Source: an uncultured Prevotella sp.
GTDB taxonomy: Bacteria; Bacteroidota; Bacteroidia; Bacteroidales; Bacteroidaceae
NCBI GenBank assembly: GCA_944320235.1
Contig: CALUGQ010000008.1
Coordinates: 50,017 to 114,016, forward strand
Length of the DNA stretch: 64,000 nt
Reading direction: 5' to 3'
The notes under the pieces were generated by a model. That model ran no database searches, was not told the origin of the DNA, and saw only the letters and a list, made by a program, of their open reading frames with translations. This document shows positions 43,928 through 53,359 of the stretch, piece after piece. The position numbers and the translations under genes are program-made. Each line of letters starts with the position of its first letter. Positions within the stretch are counted from its first letter, which is position 1.

Positions 43928-44545
43928 ATGAAAGATATGTCATTCGCAGAACACTGCAACTCAATCTTCGACAAAGTGGTAGCCGACTACCACCTTACTG
44001 ACAACGTGGACACGCCGATACAAAACCCATACTCGCGCGACTCCATAGACCACAGCCTGTACACCAAATGCTGGATCGACGCGGTGCAATGGCACCTCGA
44101 GGACATCATACGCGACCCGCACATAGACCCCACCGAGGCACTGAGCCTGAAGCGGCGCATAGACCGCAGCAACCAAGACCGCACAGACCTCGTGGAGCAG
44201 ATTGACAGTCACTTCCGCCATACATACAGCGAGGTGAAGCCACTGCCCGAGGCACGCCTCAACACCGAGAGCCCCGCATGGGCCATCGACCGCCTTTCAA
44301 TCCTCGCGCTGAAGATTTACCACATGAACGAGGAGGCAAACCGCGCCGAAGCCACCGACGAACACCGCGCGCGCTGCGCCGCCAAGCTGGCCGTGCTGTG
44401 CGAACAGCGGCAAGACCTCACCACAGCCATCGACCAACTGCTCGACGACATCGAGGCCGGCAGGAAATACATGAAGGTATACAGGCAGATGAAAATGTAC
44501 AACGACCCTGCCACAAACCCCATACTCTATGGCAAGAAGGGCTGA
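43928..44545 (+). CDS. DUF4254 family protein
   Basis: The 205-residue protein has SFAEHCNSIFDKVVADYHLTD, WIDAVQWHLEDIIRDPHIDP and IDRSNQDRTDLVEQID. All belong to the DUF4254 pattern. It is helical, without a signal peptide or a known catalytic site. It is followed after 81 bases by the GT9 glycosyltransferase gene, an association often seen in Bacteroidetes. Role unknown; a link to lipopolysaccharide synthesis is inference from the neighbour. Confidence 0.85.
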   Translation: MKDMSFAEHCNSIFDKVVADYHLTDNVDTPIQNPYSRDSIDHSLYTKCWIDAVQWHLEDIIRDPHIDPTEALSLKRRIDRSNQDRTDLVEQIDSHFRHTYSEVKPLPEARLNTESPAWAIDRLSILALKIYHMNEEANRAEATDEHRARCAAKLAVLCEQRQDLTTAIDQLLDDIEAGRKYMKVYRQMKMYNDPATNPILYGKKG

Positions 44546-44626
44546 CGAGGCCAAGCCGGCGCAACCGCAAAAGGCCGCAGCCGGGGCGACGCCTAAAGCC
44601 TGCACGCCACACAAACAAGCCCAGGG

Positions 44627-45742
44627 ATGAAGAAGGAACATATCCTGATCATAAGATTCTCGTCGCTCGGCGACGTGGCCATGACCGTGCCGGTGGTATA
44701 CTCGCTGGCCATGGCCTATCCCGACGTGCGCATAACCGTGCTCAGCCGGGCCTACGCAAGGGCTTTCTTCGATGACCTTGCGCCCAACGTCAACTTCATG
44801 GAGGCCGACGTGAAAGGCGAATACAAAGGCATACGAGGACTCAACACGCTCTACCGGCGGCTCACGGCGAAGAACTTCACTGCCATAGCCGACTTCCACG
44901 ACGTGCTGCGCTCGGAATACCTGCGCATGAGATTCGCCGTGGAAGGCTACCGCGTGGCCCACGTAGACAAGCACCGCCGGCTGCGCCGGCTGCTCACCGC
45001 GCAACACCACAAGCGCATGGAGCAGCTGCCGTCGCCATTCCGGAACTACGCCGACACGCTGGCGCGCCTGGGCTACCCCGTCACGCTGGGCTTCCGCTCC
45101 ATATTCCCGCCCGAAGGCGGCAACCTGAACCTGCTCCCCGCCGTATTCGGCCCAAAGAAAAACAAGGAGCTGTGGATAGGCATGGCCCCCTTCGCCGCAC
45201 ACGCCGGCAAGATGTACCCGGCGAGGCTGATGCGGCAGGTGATAGACATGACGGCCGCACGCTTCCCCAACGCGCGCCTGTTCCTCTTCGGCCGAGGCCC
45301 CGAGGAGGAAAAGGCGTTCGCCGAGTGGTGCCGCGACGTGCCGCGCTGCGTCAGCGTCAGCAGCCATCTCGAAGCAATGCAGCAGGAACTCATACTGATG
45401 AGCCACCTCGACCTCATGCTCTCCATGGACAGCGCCAACATGCACCTGGCATCAATAGCGGGCATACCGGTGGTCAGCGTATGGGGAGCCACACACCCCG
45501 CGGCAGGCTTCATGGGCTGGAACCAGGCCGCCGACCACGCCGTGCAGATAGACCTGCCCTGCCGCCCGTGCAGCATCTACGGCAACAAGCCGTGCGCCCG
45601 GGGCGACTATGCGTGCATGAAGAACATCACGCCGGAGCAAATCGTGGAGCGAATGGCCTTCGTCCTGGCCAAGGAAAAGGCCCTGCACAACGGCAACAAC
45701 AGCCCTGCCGCCCGCCAAGGCGAGGCAGGCAGCCCTCAATGA
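44627..45742 (+). CDS. GT9 glycosyltransferase (heptosyltransferase family)
   Basis: The 371-residue protein starts HILIIRFSSLGDVAMTVPVVYSLA, the classic GT9 opening. It has GMAPFAAHAGKMYPA, LFLFGRGPEEEKAF and DLMLSMDSANMHLASIAGIPVVSVWGATHP in the donor half. These enzymes transfer heptose or a related sugar to lipopolysaccharide core. A Cys-rich C-terminal motif (PCRPCSIYGNKPCARGDYACM) is typical of the Bacteroidetes members. Cytoplasmic, membrane-associated. Confidence 0.92.
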   Translation: MKKEHILIIRFSSLGDVAMTVPVVYSLAMAYPDVRITVLSRAYARAFFDDLAPNVNFMEADVKGEYKGIRGLNTLYRRLTAKNFTAIADFHDVLRSEYLRMRFAVEGYRVAHVDKHRRLRRLLTAQHHKRMEQLPSPFRNYADTLARLGYPVTLGFRSIFPPEGGNLNLLPAVFGPKKNKELWIGMAPFAAHAGKMYPARLMRQVIDMTAARFPNARLFLFGRGPEEEKAFAEWCRDVPRCVSVSSHLEAMQQELILMSHLDLMLSMDSANMHLASIAGIPVVSVWGATHPAAGFMGWNQAADHAVQIDLPCRPCSIYGNKPCARGDYACMKNITPEQIVERMAFVLAKEKALHNGNNSPAARQGEAGSPQ

Positions 45743-45772
45743 CATAACCAACAAACTCAAAAACAAGTGATT

Positions 45773-45934
45773 ATGAAGAAGTATGTATGTGAGACCTGCG
45801 GCTACGTATACGACCCCGCAGTTGGCGATCCAGAAAGCGGCATCGCACCAGGAACAGCGTTTGAAGACCTGCCGGAAGACTGGGTATGCCCCCTGTGCGG
45901 CGTAGGCAAGGACGACTTCAAGCCTGAAGACTGA
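45773..45934 (+). CDS. Rubredoxin
   Basis: This 53-residue protein reads [20 protein letters not shown] at its start and has [14 protein letters not shown] near the end. The two CxxC pairs (Cys6/Cys9 and Cys39/Cys42) bind one iron in rubredoxin, a small electron carrier used for oxygen and peroxide detoxification in anaerobes. It starts 30 bases after the GT9 gene. A GTTTCGGGGC/GCCCCGAAAC hairpin follows at 45946-45983. Confidence 0.95.
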   Translation: MKKYVCETCGYVYDPAVGDPESGIAPGTAFEDLPEDWVCPLCGVGKDDFKPED

Positions 45935-45945
45935 ACAAAGAAAGC

Positions 45946-45983
45946 GTTTCGGGGCGGCCGGCTTTGCCAGGCTGCCCCGAAAC
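45946..45983. terminator. Hairpin between rubredoxin and the TrmH-type gene
   Basis: GTTTCGGGGC (45946-45955) pairs with GCCCCGAAAC (45974-45983). It lies between convergent genes. There is no T run, so the terminator call is tentative. Confidence 0.4.
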
Positions 45984-46050
45984 CGCATCGGAGCGCCCCC
46001 ACGACCGAGGCCGCCGCAAGTGCCAGCACGGGCAGCACGGCCACCCCAAC

Positions 46051-46587
46051 TCATTCGCCAAGCAACAGCGACTCGGCAAAGTGGTGGATGATGATGCCCG
46101 CCGTGACCGACACGTTCATGGAGTGCTTAGTGCCGAACTGGGGTATTTCGAGGCATCCGTCGCACAAGTCGACCACCTCCTGGTGCACCCCTTTCACCTC
46201 ATTCCCGAGCACAACGGCATACCGCCGGCCCCGCTCCGGGCGGAAACGGTGGAGCTTGGTGCTGCCCTCGGCCTGCTCAACGGCAAGCACTTCGCAGCCT
46301 TCGGCACGCAGGGCCGCCACAGCCTCGGCTGCCGAAGGGCAATAACGCCACTCCACGCTGTCCTCGGCGCCAAGGGCGGTCTTGTGGATTTCAGTGCTCG
46401 GAGGAGTGGCGCTGATGCCGCAAAGGCACACTGCCTCAATGCGAAACGCATCGCCAGTGCGGAACACGCTGCCCACATTGTACATCGACCGCACGTCGTC
46501 GAGCACCACGACGAGCGGCATTTTCTCGGCCTCCTTGAACTCACTGACGCTCAAGCGGGCCATTTCTACCGTGCGGAGTTTCCTCAT
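46051..46587 (-). CDS. TrmH/SpoU family RNA 2'-O-methyltransferase
   Basis: The 178-residue protein contains VVLDDVRSMYNVGSVFRTGDAF, AVVLGNEVKGV and FGTKHSMNVSVTAGIIIHHF, the three SpoU motifs of the knotted SAM fold. It methylates a ribose in rRNA or tRNA. It is short and lacks an extra N-terminal RNA-binding domain. It follows the EamA gene by 87 bases on the same strand. Confidence 0.92.
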   Translation of the reverse strand: MRKLRTVEMARLSVSEFKEAEKMPLVVVLDDVRSMYNVGSVFRTGDAFRIEAVCLCGISATPPSTEIHKTALGAEDSVEWRYCPSAAEAVAALRAEGCEVLAVEQAEGSTKLHRFRPERGRRYAVVLGNEVKGVHQEVVDLCDGCLEIPQFGTKHSMNVSVTAGIIIHHFAESLLLGE

Positions 46588-46674
46588 ATTGCTTTTGATA
46601 TCAACCTGGCAAATTGTTCATAAGGGCCATGCCCGCTCCCGCCACAGGGCCGGCAGCAGCCCGCGCGGCCATGG

Positions 46675-47577
46675 TCAGCGGCGGCCATGGAGCGCAACAC
46701 GCCTGAGCAGCGGCCTGGCCACAACCAGCGTGACAGCGACGAGAATCATCGAGGCGCCGAGCAGAATGCGCCCCGTGACCTGCTCGCCAAACACGGCCGC
46801 CCCTATGACCAGCGCGGTGACGGGTTCCAGCGCGCCGATTATGGCGCTGTAAGTGGGGCCTACATTCTTTATCGCGATGTTGATGAACAGAATCGGGATG
46901 ACGGTAGGCACGAGGGCAACGCCCAGCACATTGGCCACAGAGGCCGCGTCGGCGCCGATTGGGCTGGCGTGCAGGCCGAAACCGGTGAGCGCGAAGAACA
47001 CCACTGCCCCCGAGGCAAGCACCCAGAAGGTCATGCGGGCGGACGGGACGGTGCGCAAGGCAGAGTGGTCGACACCCACGATGTACACGGCGTAGCACAG
47101 CGAAGAGGCCGCCACGAGGAGCAGCCCCACCGTGCTGAGTGCCCCGGAGTCGTCGCCCTTGTAGAGCATGGCTATGCCTGCGGTGGCCACGGCGATGCAG
47201 CCGTAGGTGAGCAGCGAGGCTTTCTCGTGGAAGAACAGCGTCATGATGACCGCCACGAGGATGGGGTAAATGAACAGTATGGAGCAAGCTACGCCCGCGT
47301 CCATGTAAAGGAAGCTCTGGTAGAGCGTCTGCGACGACATGGCGAACACCACCCCGGCAGGCACCAGCGCCGCGAGCTGCCGGCGGCTCACGGCGAGGCT
47401 GCGGCCCGAGAGCAGCAAGGCAGCCCCCAGCACGAGCGCAGCGATGGCGAAACGGTAAAGGAGCACCGACTCTACATCCATGCCGCGGGCGTACAGGTTG
47501 AGCGAGAAGAGGGGGTTGGTGCCGTAGGTCACGGCGGCGACAACGCCGCAGGCGGCCCCCTTGAGCTGGTTACTCAT
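46675..47577 (-). CDS. EamA/DMT family transporter
   Basis: The 300-residue protein has ten hydrophobic segments in two repeats (KGAACGVVAAVTYGTNPLFS at the start; TYSAIIGALEPVTALVIGAAVFGE in the second half). This is the drug/metabolite transporter layout. Substrate is not known. The start (47577) overlaps the YjbQ stop by 8 bases, so the genes are co-translated. Confidence 0.9.
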   Translation of the reverse strand: MSNQLKGAACGVVAAVTYGTNPLFSLNLYARGMDVESVLLYRFAIAALVLGAALLLSGRSLAVSRRQLAALVPAGVVFAMSSQTLYQSFLYMDAGVACSILFIYPILVAVIMTLFFHEKASLLTYGCIAVATAGIAMLYKGDDSGALSTVGLLLVAASSLCYAVYIVGVDHSALRTVPSARMTFWVLASGAVVFFALTGFGLHASPIGADAASVANVLGVALVPTVIPILFINIAIKNVGPTYSAIIGALEPVTALVIGAAVFGEQVTGRILLGASMILVAVTLVVARPLLRRVALHGRR

Positions 47578-48001
47578 CGTCGCCTCCTTCCCCCACGACG
47601 GTGGCCACGAGCGTGCGCGGTCCGCCGCAGTCGCGGTATTCGCAGAGGTATATGCCCTGCCATGTGCCGAGGTTGAGCCGCCCGTCGGTGACGGGGATGG
47701 TGAGGCTCACGCCCGTGATGGCCGACTTGGCGTGGCTGGGCATGTCGTCGGGGCCTTCAAGCGTATGCGTATATTCGGGCCGGTCCTCGGGCACGAGTCC
47801 GTCAAAGATGGTGCGCAAGTCGCGGCGCACGTCGGGGTCGGCGTTCTCACCGAGGCATAAGCCACACGAAGTGTGCTTCACGAAGAGGCACACCAGGCCA
47901 CGGCGGGGCAGCGGCGGCAACTGCGCCAGCACCTCGCGCGTGACGAGATGGAAGCCCCTCGGCCGGGGGCTGAGCCTGAATTCAGTCTGTCTCAGAGTCA
48001 T
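47570..48001 (-). CDS. YjbQ / UPF0047 family protein
   Basis: The 143-residue protein contains FVKHTSCGLCLGENADPDVRRDL and LNLGTWQGIYLCEYRDCGG, the family's conserved His and Gly-Gln-Trp features. The family has been reported to have thiamine phosphate synthase activity in E. coli (YjbQ). The start at 48001 is used because a -7-like box TAATTTTG (48029-48022) lies about 20 bases upstream. Confidence 0.88.
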   Translation of the reverse strand: MTLRQTEFRLSPRPRGFHLVTREVLAQLPPLPRRGLVCLFVKHTSCGLCLGENADPDVRRDLRTIFDGLVPEDRPEYTHTLEGPDDMPSHAKSAITGVSLTIPVTDGRLNLGTWQGIYLCEYRDCGGPRTLVATVVGEGGDDE

Positions 48002-48228
48002 GGTTTCTGCATTTGCGGCTGCAAAATTAGTCAAAAAAGCGTTACGGCAATGCCTCGAGGCCGGGAAAAAAACGGCAAAGAGCGCCCCTCGGGGCGGCGT
48101 AACCGCATTTTAACGCAGGCTACACGCCGGGTTAACAACATAGGCGTACCTTTACGCCGTCAACGCCGGCATGGAGCCGGTGCGCACGGCATACATAATA
48201 TAATAGGCATCTTGAACGTTATAAAGAT

Positions 48229-49356
48229 ATGAGAGTGTTATTCATTGTGCAGGGCGAGGGCCGCGGACACCTTACGCAGGCCCTCACGACCGAGGCACTG
48301 CTGCGCTCGGCAGGCCACGAAGTGGCCGAAGTGCTTGTGGGGAAGAGCAACGCCCGCGAGCTGCCCGAGTTCTTCACGCGCGCCATCAAGGCCCCCGTGA
48401 GGCTCTTCGACAGCCCCAACTTCCTGCCTGCCCCGGCCAACAAGCGGTTCAGCCTGCCGCGCAGCGTGGCCTACAACGTGCTGCGCGTACCGTCGTTCGC
48501 ACGCAGCGTATGGATGCTCCACAAGCGCATCTCGGCAGGCGACATCGACCTGGTGGTAAACTTCTACGAGCTGCTCACGGGCATAACCTACTTCTTCTTC
48601 CGCCCGCCCGTGCCGCAGGCCAGCATCGGCCACCAGTACCTATTCCTCCACCGCGACTTCAAGCTGCCCCGCGCCGGGCGCGCAAGCCTGGCCCTGCTGC
48701 GCCTCTTCACGCGGCTGACGAGCCTCGGGGCCACCAGCAGGCTGGCGCTGTCGTTCCGCCCCATGCCCGCCGATGAGGCCCGCCGCATCACCGTCGTGCC
48801 GCCGCTGCTGCGCCGCGAGGTGTTCGCGCTCAAGCCAGGGCGGGGCGACTACCTCCACGGCTACATGCTCAACCCGGGCTTTGCGCGCACCATCGAGGAG
48901 TGGCACAGGGCTAACAAGGACGTGCCGCTGCGCTTCTTCTGGGACAAACGCGGCGCGGCAAGGGTGACGCGCGTAGACTCCACGCTCGAGTTCCACCGCC
49001 TCGACGACATCAGCTTCCTACGTTCGCTCGCCTCATGCCGCGCCTACGCCACGACGGCGGGCTTCGAGTCGGTGTGCGAGGCGATGTACTTCGGCAAGCC
49101 CATACTGATGGTGCCGGCCCACATAGAGCAAGACTGCAATGCCTACGACGCCTGCCGATGCGGCGCGGGGATAACGGCGCGCGACTTCGACCTGGGCCGC
49201 CTGGTCAGCTTCGCCGCCACATACAGCCCCTCGGCAGAGTTCCGCCCGTGGGCAGAGAGCTGCGCCCGCCGCATGGTGCCGTGCCTTGAGAAAGCCGCCG
49301 AGACGGTGCCTGTGTACCCCCTCTCAATCGCCGCGCTGCGCTCGATGATACAGTAA
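48229..49356 (+). CDS. MurG-like glycosyltransferase (GT28/GT1-type)
   Basis: The 375-residue protein starts MRVLFIVQGEGRGHLTQALT, a GT-B N-terminal loop. In the C-terminal half it has RLDDISFLRSLASCRAYATTAGFESVCEAMYFGKPILMVP, in which the GFESVCEA stretch is the donor-site motif of this group. A remote MurG-like C-terminal domain is suggested. It is a cytoplasmic sugar transferase of unknown acceptor. Its TAA stop codon (49354-49356) is the left direct repeat of the MITE that follows. A weak box TACCTTTA at 48147-48154 lies upstream. Confidence 0.85.
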   Translation: MRVLFIVQGEGRGHLTQALTTEALLRSAGHEVAEVLVGKSNARELPEFFTRAIKAPVRLFDSPNFLPAPANKRFSLPRSVAYNVLRVPSFARSVWMLHKRISAGDIDLVVNFYELLTGITYFFFRPPVPQASIGHQYLFLHRDFKLPRAGRASLALLRLFTRLTSLGATSRLALSFRPMPADEARRITVVPPLLRREVFALKPGRGDYLHGYMLNPGFARTIEEWHRANKDVPLRFFWDKRGAARVTRVDSTLEFHRLDDISFLRSLASCRAYATTAGFESVCEAMYFGKPILMVPAHIEQDCNAYDACRCGAGITARDFDLGRLVSFAATYSPSAEFRPWAESCARRMVPCLEKAAETVPVYPLSIAALRSMIQ

Positions 49357-49529
49357 GAAGCTGTTTTGATTTTATAAACTGCCGAATTGAGATGTATTTT
49401 CGAGGCATATTTGCCTGGTTGCCGAGGAGCATAGCGGGCTATGTGACGAAGCAACCTGGCGAATATGACCGGAAAGACACTCAAGACGGCAGGGGTAAAA
49501 GACAGCTTTTATAAAATCAAAACAGCTTC
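49357..49529. mobile_element. MITE-like palindromic element (173 bp)
   Basis: The ends are inverted repeats starting GAAGCTGTTTTGATTTTATA (49357-49376 and complement ending at 49529). The interior is a long imperfect palindrome centred on CATAGCGGGCTATG. Direct TAA repeats flank it (49354-49356 and 49530-49532). End sequence and TNA-type target duplication resemble IS5-family (IS1031-like) elements. It has no transposase. It inserted at the stop codon of the preceding glycosyltransferase gene, which keeps a TAA. Confidence 0.8.
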
Positions 49530-49602
49530 TAAGATGCCCTTTCACCGGGAGCCTTGACCTACGAACCACAACCGGCCGCAAACGGGCAAGGGCGTCAACA
49601 AC

Positions 49603-49757
49603 ATTTACAAAAGCCCCAGCAAGAAGCCGCCGAGGCTGCATGGAAATACAAGACGGGCTGTTTCGCATGGCGAAACAGCCCGTCTTGGTTTTCAGGGCGT
49701 GCCGTTTGGCAGCGCAAAACGGCGCCCATTGCAACCTACTGAGGCACAAGCAGTTGC
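49603..49757 (-). repeat. 22-bp palindrome array, copy F
   Basis: Cores start at 49651, 49673, 49695 and 49717. The first two (AGACGGGCTGTTT and AAACAGCCCGTCT) form a perfect inverted pair extending to 18 bases on each side (49649-49666 with 49670-49687). The head lies at the right (49731-49757, minus strand TGCCTCAGTAGGTTGC) and the tail TTTGTAAATG at the left (49612-49603). A hairpin GCTGCCCGCCC/GGGCGGGCAGC at 49783-49813 also lies in this convergent spacer. Confidence 0.75.
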
Positions 49758-49854
49758 ACAAAAGCTGAATTTTCATTACAATCGCTGCCCGCCCCGCAAT
49801 GCCGGGCGGGCAGCATTGACGCCCCGCCAGGCGCCCGGCACAGCCGGCAAGTCC

Positions 49855-51516
49855 TCAGTACTTGAACGAGCTGCCCCCGAGGAACTCGCGCAGGAGCGAC
49901 GTCGACGGCACCTGGCGGTTGGGTATGGGCCTGATGTACTTCAGGAACTTCAGCAGGCGGTAGGCTTCGCTGTACTCGTCGGCGTTCTCGGGCACCAGCT
50001 CAAGCAGCGGCTCGGCCTGCGTCTTGAGCACCGCCAGCTCGAAGAGCATGGCCGTGTTGAACATCGCGTCGGCGTTCTCCTGGAACGGGAATATCCACTT
50101 GTTCTCGCCGGCGCGCACCGACGGCCACCGCCTCAGCGTCTCGCGGGCCGACACAGCGCGGTACTTGTAGTCGCGGATGATGCGGCGCAGCAGCCTGTTG
50201 TCGGTCGTGGGGATGTAGTTATGCGAGTCAAGCAGGATGGTGGTCAGCGCCGATGCGTACACGCGGTAGATGAGCGGGTCGGGTATCTTGGCCGTCAGCT
50301 CGGGGTTGAGCGCGTGTATGCCCTCCACCACGAGCACCTCGTTGCCATTCAGGCGCAGCCTCCGCCCGCTCTTCTCGCTGCGCCCCGACTGGAAGTTATA
50401 GCGCGGCAGCTCCACCTCCTCACCCTTGAAGAGTGCGTTCATCTGCTCGTTGAGCAGGTCGAGGTTAAGCGCGTGCAGGTGCTCAAAGTCGTATTCGCCA
50501 CGCTCGTCCTTGGGGGTGAGCTCGCGGTCCACGAAGTAGTCGTCGAGCGATATGGGCACGGGGTGCAGCCCGTTGGCCAGCAACTGTATGGAGAGACGCT
50601 TGCAGGTGGTGGTCTTCCCGCTCGACGACGGGCCGGCGATGAGCACCATCTTCACCCCTCGGCGGTCGGAAATGTCCTCGGCGATGTTCACGATCTTCTT
50701 CTCCTGCAGGGCCTCCGAGAGCGTGATGAGCTGCGTGGCGTGGCCCTTGTCTACCGCCTCGTTCAGGTCGCCTATGGTGCGCAGGCCGAGTATCTGCTGC
50801 CAGCGGTGGTGCTCCTTGAATATCTCGAAGAGCTTGTCCTGCTTGAGGTACTCCCCGAGGCGCGACGGGTCGTCTATCGACGGTATGCGCAGCAGCAGCC
50901 CGTCGAAGTACTTCTCCAGCCCGAAGAGGTGCAGGTAGGCCGTGTTGGTGAGCACCGTGCCATAGTAATTGTCTATGTACCCGTCTATCTCATAGTAAGT
51001 AGTGTAAAGGCTGCCGACGCTTTCGAGCAGCTTGACCTTAGAGCGCGAGCCCAGCTCGCGGAACTTGGCGACGGCCTCTTCGGTCGTCGTCTCGTGGCGG
51101 TGTATGGGCAATGCCATGTCGATTATCTCCTGCATGCGGGCGCGCAGGCGGTCAACGTCGTCGTAACTCACGTCGCGCCCTATGCTGAGGTCGCAGTAAT
51201 AGCCGTTCGACACGGGTATGTCGATGTACACTTTCCCCTCGGGGTAAAGGTCGTGCACGGCCTTGCAGAGCACGAAGAAAAGGCTCCTGACATAGGCGCG
51301 CCACCCCGACGTGGAGCGCAGGGAGAGGAACTCGACGTCCTTGTTGTTGTAAACGCGGTAGTGCATCCCCTCGACCCGGTTGTTCACCTTGGCGCTGACG
51401 GGGCCGAACTCCATGCTCAGCCCAAATTCATCGTAAACTTCAGAAAGTGTGCTTCCTATTCGTATGTTTTGCGTTTTTTTATTATTTTTGCAACGTATTT
51501 GTAGCATCTGTTCCAT
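49855..51516 (-). CDS. Nucleoside (uridine) kinase with TGS-like N-terminus
   Basis: The 553-residue protein has a TGS-like domain at the start (QNIRIGSTLSEVYDEFGLSM) and a middle region related to threonyl-tRNA synthetase editing-type sequence. From residue ~290 it has a P-loop kinase: VLIAGPSSSGKTTTCKRLSIQLLANG, ISLDDYFVDRELTPKDE and VLVVEGIHALNP. It belongs to the uridine kinase/phosphoribulokinase family and phosphorylates uridine or a similar nucleoside. A TAACTTTA box at 51552-51545 may be its promoter. Confidence 0.9.
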   Translation of the reverse strand: MEQMLQIRCKNNKKTQNIRIGSTLSEVYDEFGLSMEFGPVSAKVNNRVEGMHYRVYNNKDVEFLSLRSTSGWRAYVRSLFFVLCKAVHDLYPEGKVYIDIPVSNGYYCDLSIGRDVSYDDVDRLRARMQEIIDMALPIHRHETTTEEAVAKFRELGSRSKVKLLESVGSLYTTYYEIDGYIDNYYGTVLTNTAYLHLFGLEKYFDGLLLRIPSIDDPSRLGEYLKQDKLFEIFKEHHRWQQILGLRTIGDLNEAVDKGHATQLITLSEALQEKKIVNIAEDISDRRGVKMVLIAGPSSSGKTTTCKRLSIQLLANGLHPVPISLDDYFVDRELTPKDERGEYDFEHLHALNLDLLNEQMNALFKGEEVELPRYNFQSGRSEKSGRRLRLNGNEVLVVEGIHALNPELTAKIPDPLIYRVYASALTTILLDSHNYIPTTDNRLLRRIIRDYKYRAVSARETLRRWPSVRAGENKWIFPFQENADAMFNTAMLFELAVLKTQAEPLLELVPENADEYSEAYRLLKFLKYIRPIPNRQVPSTSLLREFLGGSSFKY

Positions 51517-51602
51517 AACAAAGGCATTTTAGGATTAGCGTTCGTAAAGTTACGCCGTTTTTCCGACATTAAGCAACATCGCGAAACAAATTATATTAAA
51601 AT

Positions 51603-53297
51603 ATGTCGATTTGGATATTTTTTAAGATTATCGGCTCACTCGCCCTGCTGATTTACGGCATGAAGGTGATGAGCGAGGCCCTGCAGAAGATGGCGGGGTC
51701 GCAGTTGCGCCACATCCTCGGCACGATGACCAAGAACCGCTTCACGGGGCTGCTCACCGGGATGTTCGTTACGTCCGCCGTCCAGTCGTCAACGGCCACC
51801 ACGGTGATGACGGTCTCGTTTGTCAACGCGGGCCTGCTGACCCTCGCCCAGGCCATCTCTGTCATCATGGGCGCCAACATCGGGACCACGCTGACGGCCT
51901 GGATAATGAGCCTGGGCTTCTCTTTCAACTTCACCAACGTGGTGTTCCCTGCCTTCGTCGTGGCCATAGTGCTCATATACACGCGGCGTCACCGCTACCT
52001 GGGCGACTTCCTCTTCGGCATAGCCTTCATGTTTTTCTCGCTGGCAATGCTCAGCCAGACGGGCAACGACATGGACCTGGGCCACAACCAGGCGCTGCTC
52101 GGCTTCTTCAGCTCGTTCGACACGGGCAGCTACCTCACCATCATCATATTCCTGCTCATAGGCACCCTGCTCACGTGCATCCTGCAATCATCGGCCGCAC
52201 TGATGGCCATCACGATGGTGCTCTGCTCGAGCGGCGTGCTGCCTATATACCTGGGGATTGCCCTTGTGATGGGCGAGAACATCGGAACCACGCTCACCGC
52301 CAACCTAGCCGCGCTCGGTGCCAACACCCAGGCGCGCCGCGCGGCCATGGCCCACTTGGTGTTCAACGTGTTCGGGGTGATGTGGGTGCTCTGCATCTTC
52401 TACCCCTTTGTCAACATGGTGTGCTGGATGGTGGGCCACGACCCCAGCCCGGCGTCGTCCGACCCCGCCCGCCTCTCGCTCGTGCTGGCGGCGTTCCACA
52501 CGTCGTTCAACATCTGCAACACCTTCATTCTCATATGGTTCATACCCCAGATTGAGCGCGTTGTATGCATGATAATCAAGCCCCGGGGCGGCGATGACGA
52601 GGATGAGTTCCGCCTGCGCTACATCGGCGGCAACGCCATCATGAAGACGCCGGAGCTCTCGGTGCTCGAGGCGCAGAAGGAAATCCAGGCATTCGCCGAG
52701 CGCATACAGCGCATGTTCGGCTTCGTGCGCGAACTGCTGGGCACACAGAACGACGCTGCCTTCAATAAGCTCTTCACCAGGATAGAGAAGTATGAGGGCA
52801 TAAGCGACAACATGGAGATTGAGATTGCCAAGTACCTTGACAGCGTAAGCGACGCCCACCTGAGCGACGAGACAAAGGCGAAGATACGCGCCATGCTCCG
52901 CGAAATATCCGAGCTGGAGAGCATCGGCGACAGTTGCTACAACATAGCCCGCACAATAAGCCGCAAGGCGGGCGGCAAGGAAGACTTCACCGAGCGGCAG
53001 TACGAGCACCTGCACCAGATGTTCGAGTTGACCGACGACAGCCTGACGCAGATGAACGTACTGCTCTCCGGGCGCAAGGACAACTTCGACGCGAACCGCT
53101 CGTTCAACATCGAGAACGAGATAAACAACTACCGCAACCAGCTCAAGAGCCAGAACATAAACGACGTGAACAACCACGAGTACACATACGCCATCGGGAC
53201 GATGTACATGGACATCGTGAGCGAGTGCGAGAAGCTGGGCGACTACGTGGTGAACGTGGTCGAGGCGCGCATGGGAACGCGCCAGAAAGGGGCTTAG
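51603..53297 (+). CDS. Na/Pi cotransporter family protein with PhoU-like domain
   Basis: The 564-residue protein contains the twin repeats of NptA-type transporters (TSAVQSSTATTVMTVSFVNAG, and later QSSAALMAITMVLCSSGVLP) with GANIGTTLTAW and GENIGTTLTANLAALG. These are the Na+ and phosphate sites. Residues ~370-555 form a helical PhoU-like tail with many Glu and Asp (MEIEIAKYLDSVSDAHLSDE). It imports or exports phosphate with sodium. A divergent spacer of 86 bases separates it from the kinase gene. Confidence 0.95.
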   Translation: MSIWIFFKIIGSLALLIYGMKVMSEALQKMAGSQLRHILGTMTKNRFTGLLTGMFVTSAVQSSTATTVMTVSFVNAGLLTLAQAISVIMGANIGTTLTAWIMSLGFSFNFTNVVFPAFVVAIVLIYTRRHRYLGDFLFGIAFMFFSLAMLSQTGNDMDLGHNQALLGFFSSFDTGSYLTIIIFLLIGTLLTCILQSSAALMAITMVLCSSGVLPIYLGIALVMGENIGTTLTANLAALGANTQARRAAMAHLVFNVFGVMWVLCIFYPFVNMVCWMVGHDPSPASSDPARLSLVLAAFHTSFNICNTFILIWFIPQIERVVCMIIKPRGGDDEDEFRLRYIGGNAIMKTPELSVLEAQKEIQAFAERIQRMFGFVRELLGTQNDAAFNKLFTRIEKYEGISDNMEIEIAKYLDSVSDAHLSDETKAKIRAMLREISELESIGDSCYNIARTISRKAGGKEDFTERQYEHLHQMFELTDDSLTQMNVLLSGRKDNFDANRSFNIENEINNYRNQLKSQNINDVNNHEYTYAIGTMYMDIVSECEKLGDYVVNVVEARMGTRQKGA

Positions 53298-53359
53298 GGG
53301 GCAGCGCGGCAGGCCCGACTTTTGTAAACAGCTTTCAGAAGCCGGCGCCGCCACGCAAC

